From positions 496,001-560,000 of the forward strand of contig JAXMBL010000007.1 in the NCBI GenBank assembly GCA_046349915.1: 64,000 nt of DNA, given 5' to 3'. Positions 8,857 to 18,717 of this stretch are shown piece by piece. The stretch's first letter is position 1. Each line of letters begins with the position of its first letter. The notes under the pieces were generated by a model. That model was not told the DNA's origin, ran no database searches, and saw only the letters and a list, made by a program, of their open reading frames with translations. This DNA is from CAIXSC01 sp046349915 (GTDB taxonomy: Bacteria; Planctomycetota; Planctomycetia; Pirellulales; Pirellulaceae). A program made the translations under genes and the position numbers.

Positions 8857-10175
8857 TAGCGGAATTCGCAAGAATTCCGATCGTCGCCCCACGAACCAGC
8901 GTCACCCCCACGAGCCCGCGTCGCGCAGCCGTCCTCGTAGCGGAATTCGCAAGAATTCCGACCTTCGCCCCACGAACCGGCATCACCCCCACGAGCCCAC
9001 GTCGCGCAGCCGTCCTTGTAGCGGAATTCGCAAGAATTCCGACCGTCGCCCCACGAACCAGCGCCACCCCCACGAGCCCACGTCGCGCAGCCATTCCTGT
9101 AGCCAGAATCGCACAGCCCTCGCAAGAATTCCGACCGTCGCCCCACGAACCAGCGTCACCCCACGAGCCCACGTCGCGCAGCCGTCCTGTAGCGGAATTC
9201 GCAAGAATTCCGATCGTCGCCCCACGAACCGGCATCACCCCCACGAGCCCACGTCGCGCAGCCCTCCTTGTAGCGGAATTCGCAAGAATTCCGATCGTCG
9301 CCCCACGAATCACCAGCGTCACCCCCACGAGCCCGCGTCGCGCCAGCGTCATCCTCGTAGCGGAATTCGCAAGAATTCCGACCGTCGACCCGCGAACCGT
9401 CGCCACCCTCAAGAGCCCACGTCGCGCAGCCATTCCTGTAGCGGAATTCGCAAGAATTCCGACCTTCGCCCCACGAACCGGCATCATCCCCACGAGCCCA
9501 ATCCTTGTAGCGGAATTCGCAAGAATTCCGATCGTCGCCCCACGAACCGGCATCACCCCCACGAGCCCGCGTCGCGCACCATTCCTGTAGCGGAATTCGC
9601 AAGAATTCCGACCGTCGCCCCACGAACCGGCATCATCCCCACGAGCCCACGTCGCGCAGCCATTCCTGTAGCGGAATTCGCAAGAATTCCGATCGTCGCC
9701 CCACGAACCGGCATCACCCCCACGAGCCCACGTCGCGCAGCGTAGCGGAATTCGCAAGAATTCCGATCGTCGCCCCAGGAACCAGCGTCACCCCCACGAG
9801 CCCGCGTCGCGCAGCCCTCCTTGTAGCGGAATTCGCAAGAATTCCGACCGTCGACCCGCGAACCGTCGCCACCCTCAAGAGCCCACGTCGCGCAGCCATT
9901 CCTGTAGCGGAATTCGCAAGAATTCCGACCGTCGCCCCACGAACCGCGTCACCCCCACGAGCCCGCGTCGCGCAGCCGTCCTTGTAGCGGAATTCGCAAG
10001 AATTCCGACCTTCGCCCCAGGAACCAGCGTCACCCCCACGAGCCCGCGTCGCGCAGCCGTCCTTGTAGCGGAATTCGCAAGAATTCCGACCTTCGCCCCA
10101 GGAACCAGCGTCACCCCCACGAGCCCGCGTCGCGCAGCCGTCCTTGTAGCGGAATTCGCAAGAATTCCGACCGTA
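8857..10175. repeat. Tandem array of 81-bp units with GAATTC palindrome
   Basis: About 17 units. Sixteen have a complete GGAATTCGCAAGAATTCC palindrome, starting at 8861, 8942, 9023, 9194, 9275, 9362, 9443, 9512, 9592, 9673, 9747, 9828, 9909, 9989, 10070 and 10151. One unit near 9101-9132 is disrupted. Most periods are exactly 81 bp; others are 69, 74, 80 and 87. The segment between palindromes is also conserved (CCCCACGAACC, CACCCCCACGAGCCC, GTCGCGCAGCC). As RNA from the plus strand each palindrome gives a 7-bp stem with a GCAA (GNRA) loop. The array fills the convergent space between a DUF1501 gene and the giant repeat protein. Confidence 0.95.
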
Positions 10176-10231
10176 ACCCGACGAATCCGCGCCACCACGC
10201 AGCGCGGCCAAGAACTTCGCGACCAGCGCGA

Positions 10232-13200
10232 CTACCTTCGTTTCACAATCCCATCCGCCAACAACTCAAGCAACTCGTCGTTGATACCCGTTTCGTTGCC
10301 GCGAACCTTCGAGGAAGCAGCGCTCGCAGGCGTAGACGACGCACCCATTGGCATCACGAAAACAGGAAGATCTAGGCGTCGCTCGACCGCAGACGCCTCG
10401 TGTGCATCAGCGACTTCAATATCCAACGCAACGAGAGCCAAACTCTGTAAGGGCGGTGAAACAATCCAAGAACTCTCGGGCGTCAGAATTGTCGCTTCCT
10501 CGCCCTCCGAGGCCGGCAATTCGTTCAGAGCATTGATGACTAGCAACGCGTCGATCGGCGTGACCTGCGTATCTTGATTCACATCGATGAACGGAGGCGG
10601 AGTGGTTTGAGGGGTCGGGGCGGGGAGCACTCGCGCTCCGCGTTCATTCAGATCGGTGATTACTTCCAGGGCATCGAGCGGCGTCAGGTCGCCATCGCGG
10701 CTGACGTCGAGTGGATTGAGCACATTGCTCCACGGATAAACCCAGTCTTCGACCGTTGCTGTCGCGGCGCCGCTTTGGTAACCATCGGCCGCGGCGCGAA
10801 TGACGACAGTAGATGTGCCGTCGGCTTCACCATCATAGAAGGCGTTGAGAGGGAATGTGACGGACGATTGTTGAACAGGAATGACAATAGTAGCTGGCGG
10901 TGCTGCCTCAAGCGGATCGTCGCTGATCAGAGTTACGGTCAAAGGGGACGAAATATCCGAGTTACTGCGAGTGACGGTCGCCAGCACCGCGGCCCCCGTT
11001 TCGATCAGTGGCGTGTTGGGAATATCGATCTGCAGCGTCTCCCAATCGGTGACCAGGAAGAACGCGGTGGCGGTTTCGTAAGAGTCCGCGAGGGCTCGTA
11101 GAGTCGCCAATTGCACGCCGTCCAGCAGGTTATCGTCGACGCCTTGCACCAAGAATGTGGTAGACGCCGCACCCGCGGGAATGACGACGCTGGTCGGAAT
11201 CTCGACTTCGGTCGAGTCCGAATTCGTGAGAGTGACGGTCAATGGCGAGGATTGATCGGTGTTGCTGCGAGTGACGGTGGCGGTGGCTTGTCCTCCGTTC
11301 TCGGAAGTGACGTTAGTGTCGAACGTCAGCGTGAGCGCCTCGGAGTCGGTCACGGTAAAGGTTGCCTCGCCAGCGACGTAACCAGCGGCGGTTGCCGAGA
11401 TCGAGACGAGGATGGGACCGTCGAGTAGCGAGTCGTCGACGCCTGTGAGTGTGAAGCTGGCTGACGCTTGATTAGCCGCTATTGTCACTGTCGACGGCGC
11501 GGTTGCTTCGGAGGCATCGCCAACGACGAGTGAAATGTGCAGAGGCGCCGCTCGATCAGTGTTGCCGCGCGAAACGGTGGCGGTAGTCGTACCGCCTCGC
11601 TCCGACAATGTGGGGATGCTGATGGAGATGGTCAGAATCTCGTGGTCGCTGATCGAAAGCAACTGGCTAGAGCCGGCATATCCAACCGCGGTCGCGGTGA
11701 TGAAGATGCTCTGAGTACCATCCAACAGGCTGTCATCTACTCCCGTCACGGTGAACTCGGCGGATGTCTCGCCCGCGAGAATGGTCACTGATGCGGGAAC
11801 CGAGGCCTCGCCTGCGTCGGCGCTGGCCAGCGATACGATTAAAGGTTGTGAGAGATTTGAATTAGCTCGAGTGACGACGCCTCGAGTCGTGCCGCCGTTC
11901 TCGGCGATGCTGCTCGAATCGAACTGAAGCTGGAGCGTTTCGTGGTCTGTAACGGTGACGACGCGACTGGCGCCGGCATAGCCTTCGGCCGAGACTTGCA
12001 GGGTGACGTTTTGAGCTCCGTCCAGTAAGTTGTCGTCGACTGCATCAATGGGAAAGGTGACGGATGCTTGATTCGCGGGGATGACGACGGTGGTGGGCGT
12101 GGAGAGTTCGCTCGAGTCGGGATTCGTTACCGTGACAGTCAGTGGGGATGTGCGATCGGTGTTGGAGCGGGTGATGGTCGCCGTGGCGGCGGCTACGCCA
12201 GCATTTTCGGCCCAACTGGACGGCGACACAGTTATGGCAAGGGTCTCAACATCCGTGACGCTGAGCGCCGCTCCCACGGCGACATAGCCGCTGGCCGATG
12301 GCGTGATGGTTACCGCTTGAGTGCCGTCGAGCAACGTGTCGTCGATCGCGTCGATGTTGAACGTGATTGATGCCTGGTTAGCGGGGATCGTCACGGAAGC
12401 GGGGACGCGCGCCTCGCTCGTGTCACTGTTCGACAAAGTAACGACTAACGATAAGGCGCGGTCGGTGTTGCTGCGAGTGACCGTGGCGGTAGTGGCGGCG
12501 TTCCCCGCGTTCTCGGCGATCGAGGCGGTATTGATGGTTACGACAATCGTTTCGTGGTCGGTCACGGTCGCTTGGGCGGAGGCCGAGTTGTATCCAGCAG
12601 CCGTGGCGGTAAACGTGACAGTTTGCGATCCGTCGCGAAACGCGTCGTCGATGGCCGTAATCGCAAAGGTCGTTGACGATTGGTTGGCGGGAATCGTCAC
12701 GGTGGTTGGCGCCGTCGCTTCGCTGGCATCACTGCTGGCGATGTTGACGATTAGCGGCAGGCTGATATCGGTGTTGTTGCGAGTGACCGTTGCGGTCGCG
12801 GCAGGGCTCGCGGCGTTCTCCGCAAAAGTGCCTTGATCGAGCGTAAGCGACAGCGTTTCCACGTCGGTGATTGAAATCGATGCCGACCCCGCGACGTAGC
12901 CGGCGGCGGTGGCGGTGATGGTGGCCGTTTGAGTTCCATCGAGCAGGGAGTCGTCGACGGCGGTGATCGAGATTGAAGCCGATGCTTGTCCCGCTGGGAT
13001 GGTGAGAGTCGTCGGCACGGAGATTTCGGAGGCATCGCTGCCAGCGAGCGACACGATCAGGGCGGCGAAACGGTCGGTATTGTTGCGAGTGACCGTAACC
13101 GAGGCGGCCGAGACGCCGCCGTTTTCCGCGACGCTGCCTGGTGCGATCGCGACGGTGAGCGTTTCATGGTCTGTCACGACGAGCGAAGCCATCGCTGACT

Positions 13201-16200
13201 GGTATCCCGCGGCCGAGACCGTGAAACTTGCCGTTTGTTCGCCATCCAACAACGAGTCATCGATCGCTTGGATGTCGAACGTTGCGGACGCTTGATTCGC
13301 CAGGATGGTGACCGTCGCGGGCGCCGTGGCCTCGGACGAGTCGCTGCCGGCAATGGTGACGACGAGCGGCGCCGACAGGTCGGTGTTGCTGCGAGTAACG
13401 GTTGCCGTGGCGGCAGCGGCGCCTTGATTTTCGCCGATCGACGACTTGTTGAACGATAGCGAGAGCGTTTCGAAGTCGGTGACCTGGAGGTCGGCGAATC
13501 CCGCGGCAAAACCCGAGGCTGTCGCGGTGATTCGCACCGTCTGCGTGCCATCTAGCAGAAGGTCATCGACGGCGGTGATCGCGAAGGGTGCCGAGGTTTG
13601 GTTGGCGGGGATGGTAACGGTTGCGGCCGGTAGGGCTTCGGTCGAGTCAGAAGTGGAGAGTGTGACGAGCAGCGGCGCGGAAATGTCGGCCGATTTGCGG
13701 CGAGTGACTGTGCCTAGCGTGGCGTGGAACCCCGAGTTTTCGGCGATCGATGTGGGAGAAAGGACCACGTCGAGCACGGGGACGAGATCGATGGTCCACG
13801 GTTCGTAGCCAGTCACGCCATCGTCGGCGGTGAAGTACATCGTGCCATCAATGAATTTGAAATCGCTGGGGTCCGAGCCGAAAGGACCGGGACGAAGGTC
13901 GCCCACCAACACAGTCCCCGCGGCCGTGCCATTGGTCTTCCAAAGTTCGTAGCCCGCGACTCCATCATTGGCGGAGAAGTAGACCGAATCGTGAATTGCG
14001 GCCAAGTAAGCTGGCTCGGAACCGGTAACGCCAGGGAAAATCTCCTTCACCATGGTCGTGCCAGCGCTCGTGCCGTCAGAGATCCAGATCTCTCGGCCGC
14101 TGCCCGACGTTGCGGCAGTAAAGACAAGTTGATTGCCGAAGGCGGTCAGGTAGCGCGGCGAGGAACTTGTGGCGCCCGCGGCGATATCCTTAACCAAGAC
14201 AGTGCCCGCCGCGGTGCCGTCGCTCCGCCAGAGTTCCTCGCCATTCACTCCGTCATCGGCGATGAAGTAGAGCAGGCCATTGACGAAGGCCCAGTTCATT
14301 CCCACTTGGTTTACGGCATTCTCAATCTGCGCGACGATCGAACCTGTGCCGCCCGCGCGAATATCCTTAACCAGCGTAGTGCCCGCGGTCGTGCCGTCCG
14401 TACGCCACAATTCAGTGCCGTTCGAACCATCGTCTGCGGCGAAGTACAGGAGATTCCCTGCTGGGGTCAAAAAGCCGGGACCGAATCCGCCGGTGCCGGG
14501 ATAGATGTCCTTGACAAGAGCGGTTCCGTTGGCGGTTCCGTCGGACACCCAAAGCTCGGCGCCTACGGACGAGCTGGCGAAGAGGTACAGCTTGTTTCCC
14601 GCCACGGTCAAACGTCGAGGAAGCGAACTGGTTGATCCTGTGTTGATGTCCTTGACCAGCGTCGTGCCTGCGGCTGTGCCATCTGATTTCCAAAGTTCGA
14701 TCCCCAACCAATTGCTGGCCGGGATCGATGCGCTGTCCCCACTCGCCGAAAAGTACACCGTATCGCCCAAGACGGCCAACGAACTCGGTGAACCCGACGC
14801 GGGACTGCCCGTGATCACACCTGTGCGAATGTCCTTGAGGAGACCTGTTCCAACGGTTGTCGCGTCACTCAGGTAGAGTTCACGTCCCGCAGACGAGGTG
14901 TTGCCCGCGTAGACGACGCCGCGGGATAGCGGTTGCAACTCATTCGGTCCCGTGGAACCTGAACCGGGGACTGAATCCGCCAGCAGAATGGTGCCTGCCG
15001 CGGTTCCGTCCGTACGCCACAGTTCGTGTCCCTGAGCGCCATTGCCCGAACTCGCGCTGAACAACGCTTGTCGCGAGTACTCAGTGAACTGAATCTTGTA
15101 GCCGAAGTCGACCCGAGTGCTATCGGTGGTGATCGTGTTGACGTCTTTGACGAGCGTGGTCCCTGCTGTGGAGCCATCGCTGCGCCACAATTCGACGCCG
15201 TGGATTCCATCGTCGACATCGAAGTAGACGTAATTGCCCAGACCGGCCATGGTGATCGTTTGGGCAATCACATTGGGGAACGGTTTTGCCAAACGTGTAC
15301 CGGCGGCCGTGCCATCACTCACCCAAAGTTCGTCAAAATCGGTGTAGAAGACTTGGCTGCCTGCGCGGGTGAGTCGATTGGCTGAGTTGCTGCTCAGTTT
15401 GATCGTGCCCGCAGGCGTTCCGTTGGTGCGCCACAGTCCGGAATTTGTGCCGACATAAAGCACTCCGCCTGCATCCACTTGGTCGATTGGATTCAAGATG
15501 TTTCCCGAGGAATCCGCGACAACCGTGGTTCCAGCCGCGGTCCCATCACTTCGATAAAGCGAGATTCCGATGCGGAAGTAATAAATGTCTCCGCTTGCGA
15601 TGCTATTGCTAGAAGGAGTCCCGCTGACTCCGGGATTAATGTCTTTCACCAATTGCGTTCCCGCAACCGAGCCATCGGTCGTCCACAGCTCTTTGCCCAC
15701 CACGCCATCGGTGGCGAAGAAGAACAGCCGATTGCCAACAGCTTCCAGTGACGACGGTTGCGAGCCGGTGGCGCCTGGAATCAGATCGGCGACGACGCTG
15801 GTCCCGCCGGCGGTCCCGTCGCTCTTCCACAATTCGTAATCTCGATTAAGAGCTCGATACATGTCGGATGCGACGAAGTACAACGTGCCGTTCATCACGG
15901 TCAGTTCACGAGGATCAGATCCAAACGAGCCGGCTTCAATTTCCTTGACAAGAACCGTGCCAGCGGTTGTGCCGTCGCTTTTCCAGAGTTCCGTTCCTTG
16001 CGATCCATCGCTGGCCACGAAGAACAATGTGCCGTTAACGTTGGTCAACTCGCGGGGCGGAGGGAACGCATTGAAGTCGTGGACCTTCACCGTGCCAGCC
16101 GCTGTGCCGTCGGTCTTCCACAGATCGGCGTTGGCGACAAAGTAGGTGGTCGTCCCCACCTGAGTGAATTCGCCAATGGCTAGATTGGCGGATGGCGAGG

Positions 16201-16474
16201 AGAATTCCGCGAGCAGTTGCGAGCCAGCGGCCGTTCCGTCCGTCCTCCACACTTGCCGAATGTCTGTGTCGCAGCTCGACCGACAAACGCCCGGAAAAGC
16301 CGTAAAGTAGATCGAGCCGTTCGAACTTGCCAGCTCTTGCGGCGACGAGGGGCGAGTGTCCTGGTTGAGGTCCAGTAATCTCTCAGGAACCGCCGCCAGC
16401 ATCTGACGACGTTCCAGCAGGTCGAAACCAAGCCGCCGATACCGAGTCGCCGCCCGCGAGGTACCTAGTGCCAT
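10232..16474 (-). CDS. Giant exported ELWxxDGT-repeat / Calx-beta / dockerin-like protein
   Basis: 2080-aa protein. The start contains FDLLERRQMLA, an LEPR-XLL-type motif common at the N-terminus of very large planctomycete surface proteins. Residues about 35-920 hold some 17 ELWxxDGTxxGT repeats (for example ELWKSDGTAAGT), thought to form a beta-propeller-like array. Residues about 925-1915 hold ten Calx-beta-like units of roughly 95-100 aa, each with a (D/Y)D-x-LLDG-type acidic turn. Residues about 1925-1990 carry two dockerin-type Ca-binding stretches (DVSRDGDLTPLDALEVI and DVNQDTQVTPIDALLVI). The short tail is charged. It is probably a secreted or surface-attached structural or adhesive protein; no catalytic domain was seen. 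Very even repeat use suggests growth by duplication. Confidence 0.93.
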   Translation of the reverse strand: MALGTSRAATRYRRLGFDLLERRQMLAAVPERLLDLNQDTRPSSPQELASSNGSIYFTAFPGVCRSSCDTDIRQVWRTDGTAAGSQLLAEFSSPSANLAIGEFTQVGTTTYFVANADLWKTDGTAAGTVKVHDFNAFPPPRELTNVNGTLFFVASDGSQGTELWKSDGTTAGTVLVKEIEAGSFGSDPRELTVMNGTLYFVASDMYRALNRDYELWKSDGTAGGTSVVADLIPGATGSQPSSLEAVGNRLFFFATDGVVGKELWTTDGSVAGTQLVKDINPGVSGTPSSNSIASGDIYYFRIGISLYRSDGTAAGTTVVADSSGNILNPIDQVDAGGVLYVGTNSGLWRTNGTPAGTIKLSSNSANRLTRAGSQVFYTDFDELWVSDGTAAGTRLAKPFPNVIAQTITMAGLGNYVYFDVDDGIHGVELWRSDGSTAGTTLVKDVNTITTDSTRVDFGYKIQFTEYSRQALFSASSGNGAQGHELWRTDGTAAGTILLADSVPGSGSTGPNELQPLSRGVVYAGNTSSAGRELYLSDATTVGTGLLKDIRTGVITGSPASGSPSSLAVLGDTVYFSASGDSASIPASNWLGIELWKSDGTAAGTTLVKDINTGSTSSLPRRLTVAGNKLYLFASSSVGAELWVSDGTANGTALVKDIYPGTGGFGPGFLTPAGNLLYFAADDGSNGTELWRTDGTTAGTTLVKDIRAGGTGSIVAQIENAVNQVGMNWAFVNGLLYFIADDGVNGEELWRSDGTAAGTVLVKDIAAGATSSSPRYLTAFGNQLVFTAATSGSGREIWISDGTSAGTTMVKEIFPGVTGSEPAYLAAIHDSVYFSANDGVAGYELWKTNGTAAGTVLVGDLRPGPFGSDPSDFKFIDGTMYFTADDGVTGYEPWTIDLVPVLDVVLSPTSIAENSGFHATLGTVTRRKSADISAPLLVTLSTSDSTEALPAATVTIPANQTSAPFAITAVDDLLLDGTQTVRITATASGFAAGFADLQVTDFETLSLSFNKSSIGENQGAAAATATVTRSNTDLSAPLVVTIAGSDSSEATAPATVTILANQASATFDIQAIDDSLLDGEQTASFTVSAAGYQSAMASLVVTDHETLTVAIAPGSVAENGGVSAASVTVTRNNTDRFAALIVSLAGSDASEISVPTTLTIPAGQASASISITAVDDSLLDGTQTATITATAAGYVAGSASISITDVETLSLTLDQGTFAENAASPAATATVTRNNTDISLPLIVNIASSDASEATAPTTVTIPANQSSTTFAITAIDDAFRDGSQTVTFTATAAGYNSASAQATVTDHETIVVTINTASIAENAGNAATTATVTRSNTDRALSLVVTLSNSDTSEARVPASVTIPANQASITFNIDAIDDTLLDGTQAVTITPSASGYVAVGAALSVTDVETLAITVSPSSWAENAGVAAATATITRSNTDRTSPLTVTVTNPDSSELSTPTTVVIPANQASVTFPIDAVDDNLLDGAQNVTLQVSAEGYAGASRVVTVTDHETLQLQFDSSSIAENGGTTRGVVTRANSNLSQPLIVSLASADAGEASVPASVTILAGETSAEFTVTGVDDSLLDGTQSIFITATAVGYAGSSQLLSISDHEILTISISIPTLSERGGTTTATVSRGNTDRAAPLHISLVVGDASEATAPSTVTIAANQASASFTLTGVDDSLLDGPILVSISATAAGYVAGEATFTVTDSEALTLTFDTNVTSENGGQATATVTRSNTDQSSPLTVTLTNSDSTEVEIPTSVVIPAGAASTTFLVQGVDDNLLDGVQLATLRALADSYETATAFFLVTDWETLQIDIPNTPLIETGAAVLATVTRSNSDISSPLTVTLISDDPLEAAPPATIVIPVQQSSVTFPLNAFYDGEADGTSTVVIRAAADGYQSGAATATVEDWVYPWSNVLNPLDVSRDGDLTPLDALEVITDLNERGARVLPAPTPQTTPPPFIDVNQDTQVTPIDALLVINALNELPASEGEEATILTPESSWIVSPPLQSLALVALDIEVADAHEASAVERRLDLPVFVMPMGASSTPASAASSKVRGNETGINDELLELLADGIVKRR

Positions 16475-16584
16475 GGAACTTGTCCGATCGGCAAGTTTGT
16501 TCGAAACCCGGAAATCCTGGACCCCTGAAGCTCAAAAACTCCGAAGCCCTGCCTCCAGTGTAACTCGGAGGCACAGAAGCCTCG

Positions 16585-17220
16585 TCAGATTTGCTCGATG
16601 TGGATGCCGCGGCGTCGGCGTTCCTTGCGACGCACGTCGTCGATCATCCCCGCGACTCGCTGGACATCGTCGATGCCCGGGAGGGTCAATTGGGGGTGAG
16701 TGCGGTCGCTGGACGAGAGGATGATGGTCCCAACGTTGAATGCTCGTTGGACCAAGCCCTGCCGGAAGGTGACGTCGTCGATGTCGATCACTTCAATGCG
16801 ATCGGTGGTGCGCACCAGGATGCCCGACATGTGCATGAACCGCTGGTTCGTCAACTGGTACTGAACGCCGAGACGGCGGTACAGGTAGTAGCCGAAGGCA
16901 TAAACCCACAGGATCACGATCAAGGACGAGACCACAACGGCGCCAATTCCGGTCACCGCCAACAAAAAGCCCGCGATGGCGAGCACGCCGGTCAGGGCGG
17001 CGCATAGGAGCCATGTTCCGACCATGGCCTTGGCGGAAAAGCCGCCTTCCCACAGCTTCTCTTCGACGTCGTTCTGTCCGCTGGCCTTGTCGGCCGCGGC
17101 CCGAATGCCCTGGGCGGCGGAGGTCGCCGTCGCCGTCCCCGTCCCGTTCATCGGGGCTCCACACTTGTGACAAAAGGCAGCATCGTCCGCTACGTCCGCA
17201 CCGCAGGCCTGGCACTTCAT
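16585..17220 (-). CDS. Zinc-ribbon and PH-like membrane protein
   Basis: 211-aa protein. The N-terminus has a zinc ribbon with Cys3, Cys6, Cys17 and Cys20 (CQAC...CHKC). A short linker leads to two hydrophobic helices at about residues 65-115 (TWLLCAALTGVLAIAGFLLA and VVVSSLIVILWVYAFGYYL). The C-terminal part (YQLTNQRFMHMSGILVRTTD, IEVIDIDDVTFRQGLVQRAF, GTIILSSSD) is the bacterial PH-like (YdbT/DUF304) domain. Such proteins are membrane-bound with unknown function; the ribbon may bind protein or metal. It is transcribed away from nrdR and separated from it by about 200 bp. Confidence 0.85.
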   Translation of the reverse strand: MKCQACGADVADDAAFCHKCGAPMNGTGTATATSAAQGIRAAADKASGQNDVEEKLWEGGFSAKAMVGTWLLCAALTGVLAIAGFLLAVTGIGAVVVSSLIVILWVYAFGYYLYRRLGVQYQLTNQRFMHMSGILVRTTDRIEVIDIDDVTFRQGLVQRAFNVGTIILSSSDRTHPQLTLPGIDDVQRVAGMIDDVRRKERRRRGIHIEQI

Positions 17221-17422
17221 CGATGGCGCTCCCCCGTTGAACTCCGCTTCATATTCATAATCGCACTTATTCGTACGAGAAGGCCGATTATAGGCACGAC
17301 TCCCCCGCGAAAGGGAGGTCGTAAGGGACAGTTTTTCTCGCCTGCGGCTTTCTTAGGCGGCCATATCGGGTATCATGCTGGGCGGTGGCTAGGCCAAGGT
17401 GGGCCCGTTCCGGAGTCATGGC

Positions 17423-17911
17423 ATGCGCTGTCCTTTCTGTCGAGTTGATCACGACCGAGTTACTGATTCTCGGACGTGCGAGGACGGGCAATTGATTCGT
17501 CGTCGTCGCGAGTGTTTGAAGTGCGGCAGACGCTTTACGACCTACGAACGCGTCGAGGAGATGTCGATCAAGGTCGTGAAGAAGGACGGTGTTCGCGAAC
17601 CGTTTCAGCGACTAAAAATCCGCCAAGGCCTGCAAAAGGCCTGCTGGAAACGACCGGTCAAGGACGAACAAATTGACACGGTGGTCTCGGCGATCGAACG
17701 CGAGGTCTACAGCCAATTCGAGGACGAGGTCGACAGCCGCGCTCTGGGCGAGATCGTGATGGCTCATCTCGCGGGACTCGACCAAGTCGCCTACGTCCGT
17801 TTCGCCAGCGTCTATCGCGAGTTTAAGGATGTGCGTGACTTCGTAGGCGAATTGCAGCCCATCCTCCGCCAGTCGGAACAAACGCGACGCCAACTGAAAC
17901 TCCCCAAGTAA
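17423..17911 (+). CDS. nrdR: Transcriptional repressor NrdR
   Basis: 162-aa NrdR, the ATP/dATP-sensing repressor of ribonucleotide reductase genes. The ATG at 17423 is preferred over an in-frame start 24 bases earlier: it gives the canonical MRCPFC start and has GGAG seven bases upstream. The zinc ribbon uses Cys3, Cys6, Cys31 and Cys34 (CPFC...CLKC), followed by RRFTTYERVE and the ATP-cone domain (about 45-140: VVKKDGVREPF, KACWKRPV, LAGLDQVAYVRFASVYREF). Length is typical. No ribonucleotide reductase gene or evident NrdR box is in the window. Confidence 0.95.
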   Translation: MRCPFCRVDHDRVTDSRTCEDGQLIRRRRECLKCGRRFTTYERVEEMSIKVVKKDGVREPFQRLKIRQGLQKACWKRPVKDEQIDTVVSAIEREVYSQFEDEVDSRALGEIVMAHLAGLDQVAYVRFASVYREFKDVRDFVGELQPILRQSEQTRRQLKLPK

Positions 17912-18470
17912 TTAGTAATTCCCAGCTAGAACCCCTCCCCCTGTACGACGGACTTCCAGTCCGTCGATTCTGATGTACAACGGACTTCTAGTCCGTCGAA
18001 GAATCGCTGGGCCCGTCGGTTTCCCGTTCTCCCGTTCTCATCGCATTTCTTCCGCAGCGTCGTTCCGTCGAGCGTCATGAGTCTGGTCCTTCTGAATTTC
18101 TCCCGTAGGCGGCCAGCGAAGAAGGCACCGAGTGCGCCTGTCGCCGCACGATTTTCGAAGGCATGGCGCAGGTTTCCACGAGTGCATAAACCGTGGGGCC
18201 AACTATTGCGAAGGTTATTGAGTCCGTGAGAAACGGAGTTGGGCTCTGCGGGGAAGCAACCTGACAAGGGATATCCCGGTCGACGGTGCGCCAAATGGTG
18301 TATACTGCCTCTGGTGGTTCAGCGCCGCCAGAGGCTCTTCTTCTCTCCGCACCTTTTGGACACCGGAGTTATGCCTCCAAAAATCCTGCGGCGATAGCCG
18401 CACCTAGCACCTCCTCGACAGCTACCCACAACAAACCGGAACGACCCAGAATAATCGGTTGCAGGAGAGC
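17912..18470. other. Gene-poor spacer with repeats and hairpins
   Basis: Two copies of palindrome A lie at 17947-17965 and 17979-17997, the second with one mismatch. At 18307-18335 GCCTCTGGTGG pairs with CCGCCAGAGGC around a 7-base loop, preceded by TATACT and followed by a pyrimidine run TCTTCTTCTCT. A shorter TGCGGC/GCCGCA hairpin with a GATA loop lies at 18387-18402. No protein-coding gene could be supported. Confidence 0.4.
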
Positions 18471-18471
18471 G

Positions 18472-18540
18472 GCGTAATGATGCGGTATCCAAATGGTCTG
18501 CCAACTGCCGCCGCCGGGTTGCCTTGATCGTTATTCGTCT
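18472..18540. other. Possible short attC-like site (degenerate)
   Basis: GCGTAATGATGCGG on the left and GCCTTGATCGTTATTCG on the right resemble the ends of planctomycete integron attC sites (left AACxATGCG, right CGTTATxCG). The arms pair only partly, so this is the weakest of the four candidate sites. Confidence 0.3.
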
Positions 18541-18624
18541 GAGGTAACCTGTTCATGGCAATGAAGGACTGGTTTCGCCGCAAGCCCGCGCCAGAGAACG
18601 CTGGGAGGACGATCAAGGGCTAAA

Positions 18625-18711
18625 GGATCGTTGCACACGGCGCCGCGGGCCGCGCGGAATCGGATATCAAAGTCGTTCGCCGCGGCCCGGTGAGTGGAAG
18701 CGTTATCCGAA
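18625..18711. other. attC-like recombination site, 5' end degenerate
   Basis: TTGCACACGGCGCCGCGG, then an inner arm CGGGCCGCG, its partner CCGCGGCCCGG at about 18681-18690, and the right end AAGCGTTATCCG at 18699-18710. This order matches attC sites of planctomycete chromosomal integrons as I remember them. The left end reads GGATCGTTGC instead of a GGATAACxATGC-type end, so the outer arm looks damaged. The following ORF starts ten bases after the GTTATCC core, as expected for a gene cassette. Confidence 0.5.
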
Positions 18712-18717
18712 TGAACC

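Noticed and set aside
8857..10175. CRISPR array
   Set aside because: The parts between palindromes are as conserved as the repeats; there are no unique spacers and no cas genes.
8750..10211. Minus-strand open frames of 335 and 165 codons across the 81-bp array, giving 27-residue protein repeats
   Set aside because: They arise because 81 is a multiple of three. Units of 74 and 80 bp shift the frame, the frames overlap each other, and the DNA palindrome is better conserved than any encoded peptide.
10281..16183. Many plus-strand open frames opposite the giant repeat protein
   Set aside because: They follow the repeat pattern of the antisense gene, overlap one another and show no family.
17926..18294. 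Minus-strand ORF of 122 codons
   Set aside because: Part of it translates the dispersed palindrome (TDWKSVV-like peptide), a typical false ORF in repeat-rich planctomycete DNA.
18555..18623. 22-codon ORF beginning MAMKDWFRRK with GAGG upstream
   Set aside because: It could be a cassette-borne small protein, but there is no recognisable family and it overlaps the start of an attC-like site; too short to support.
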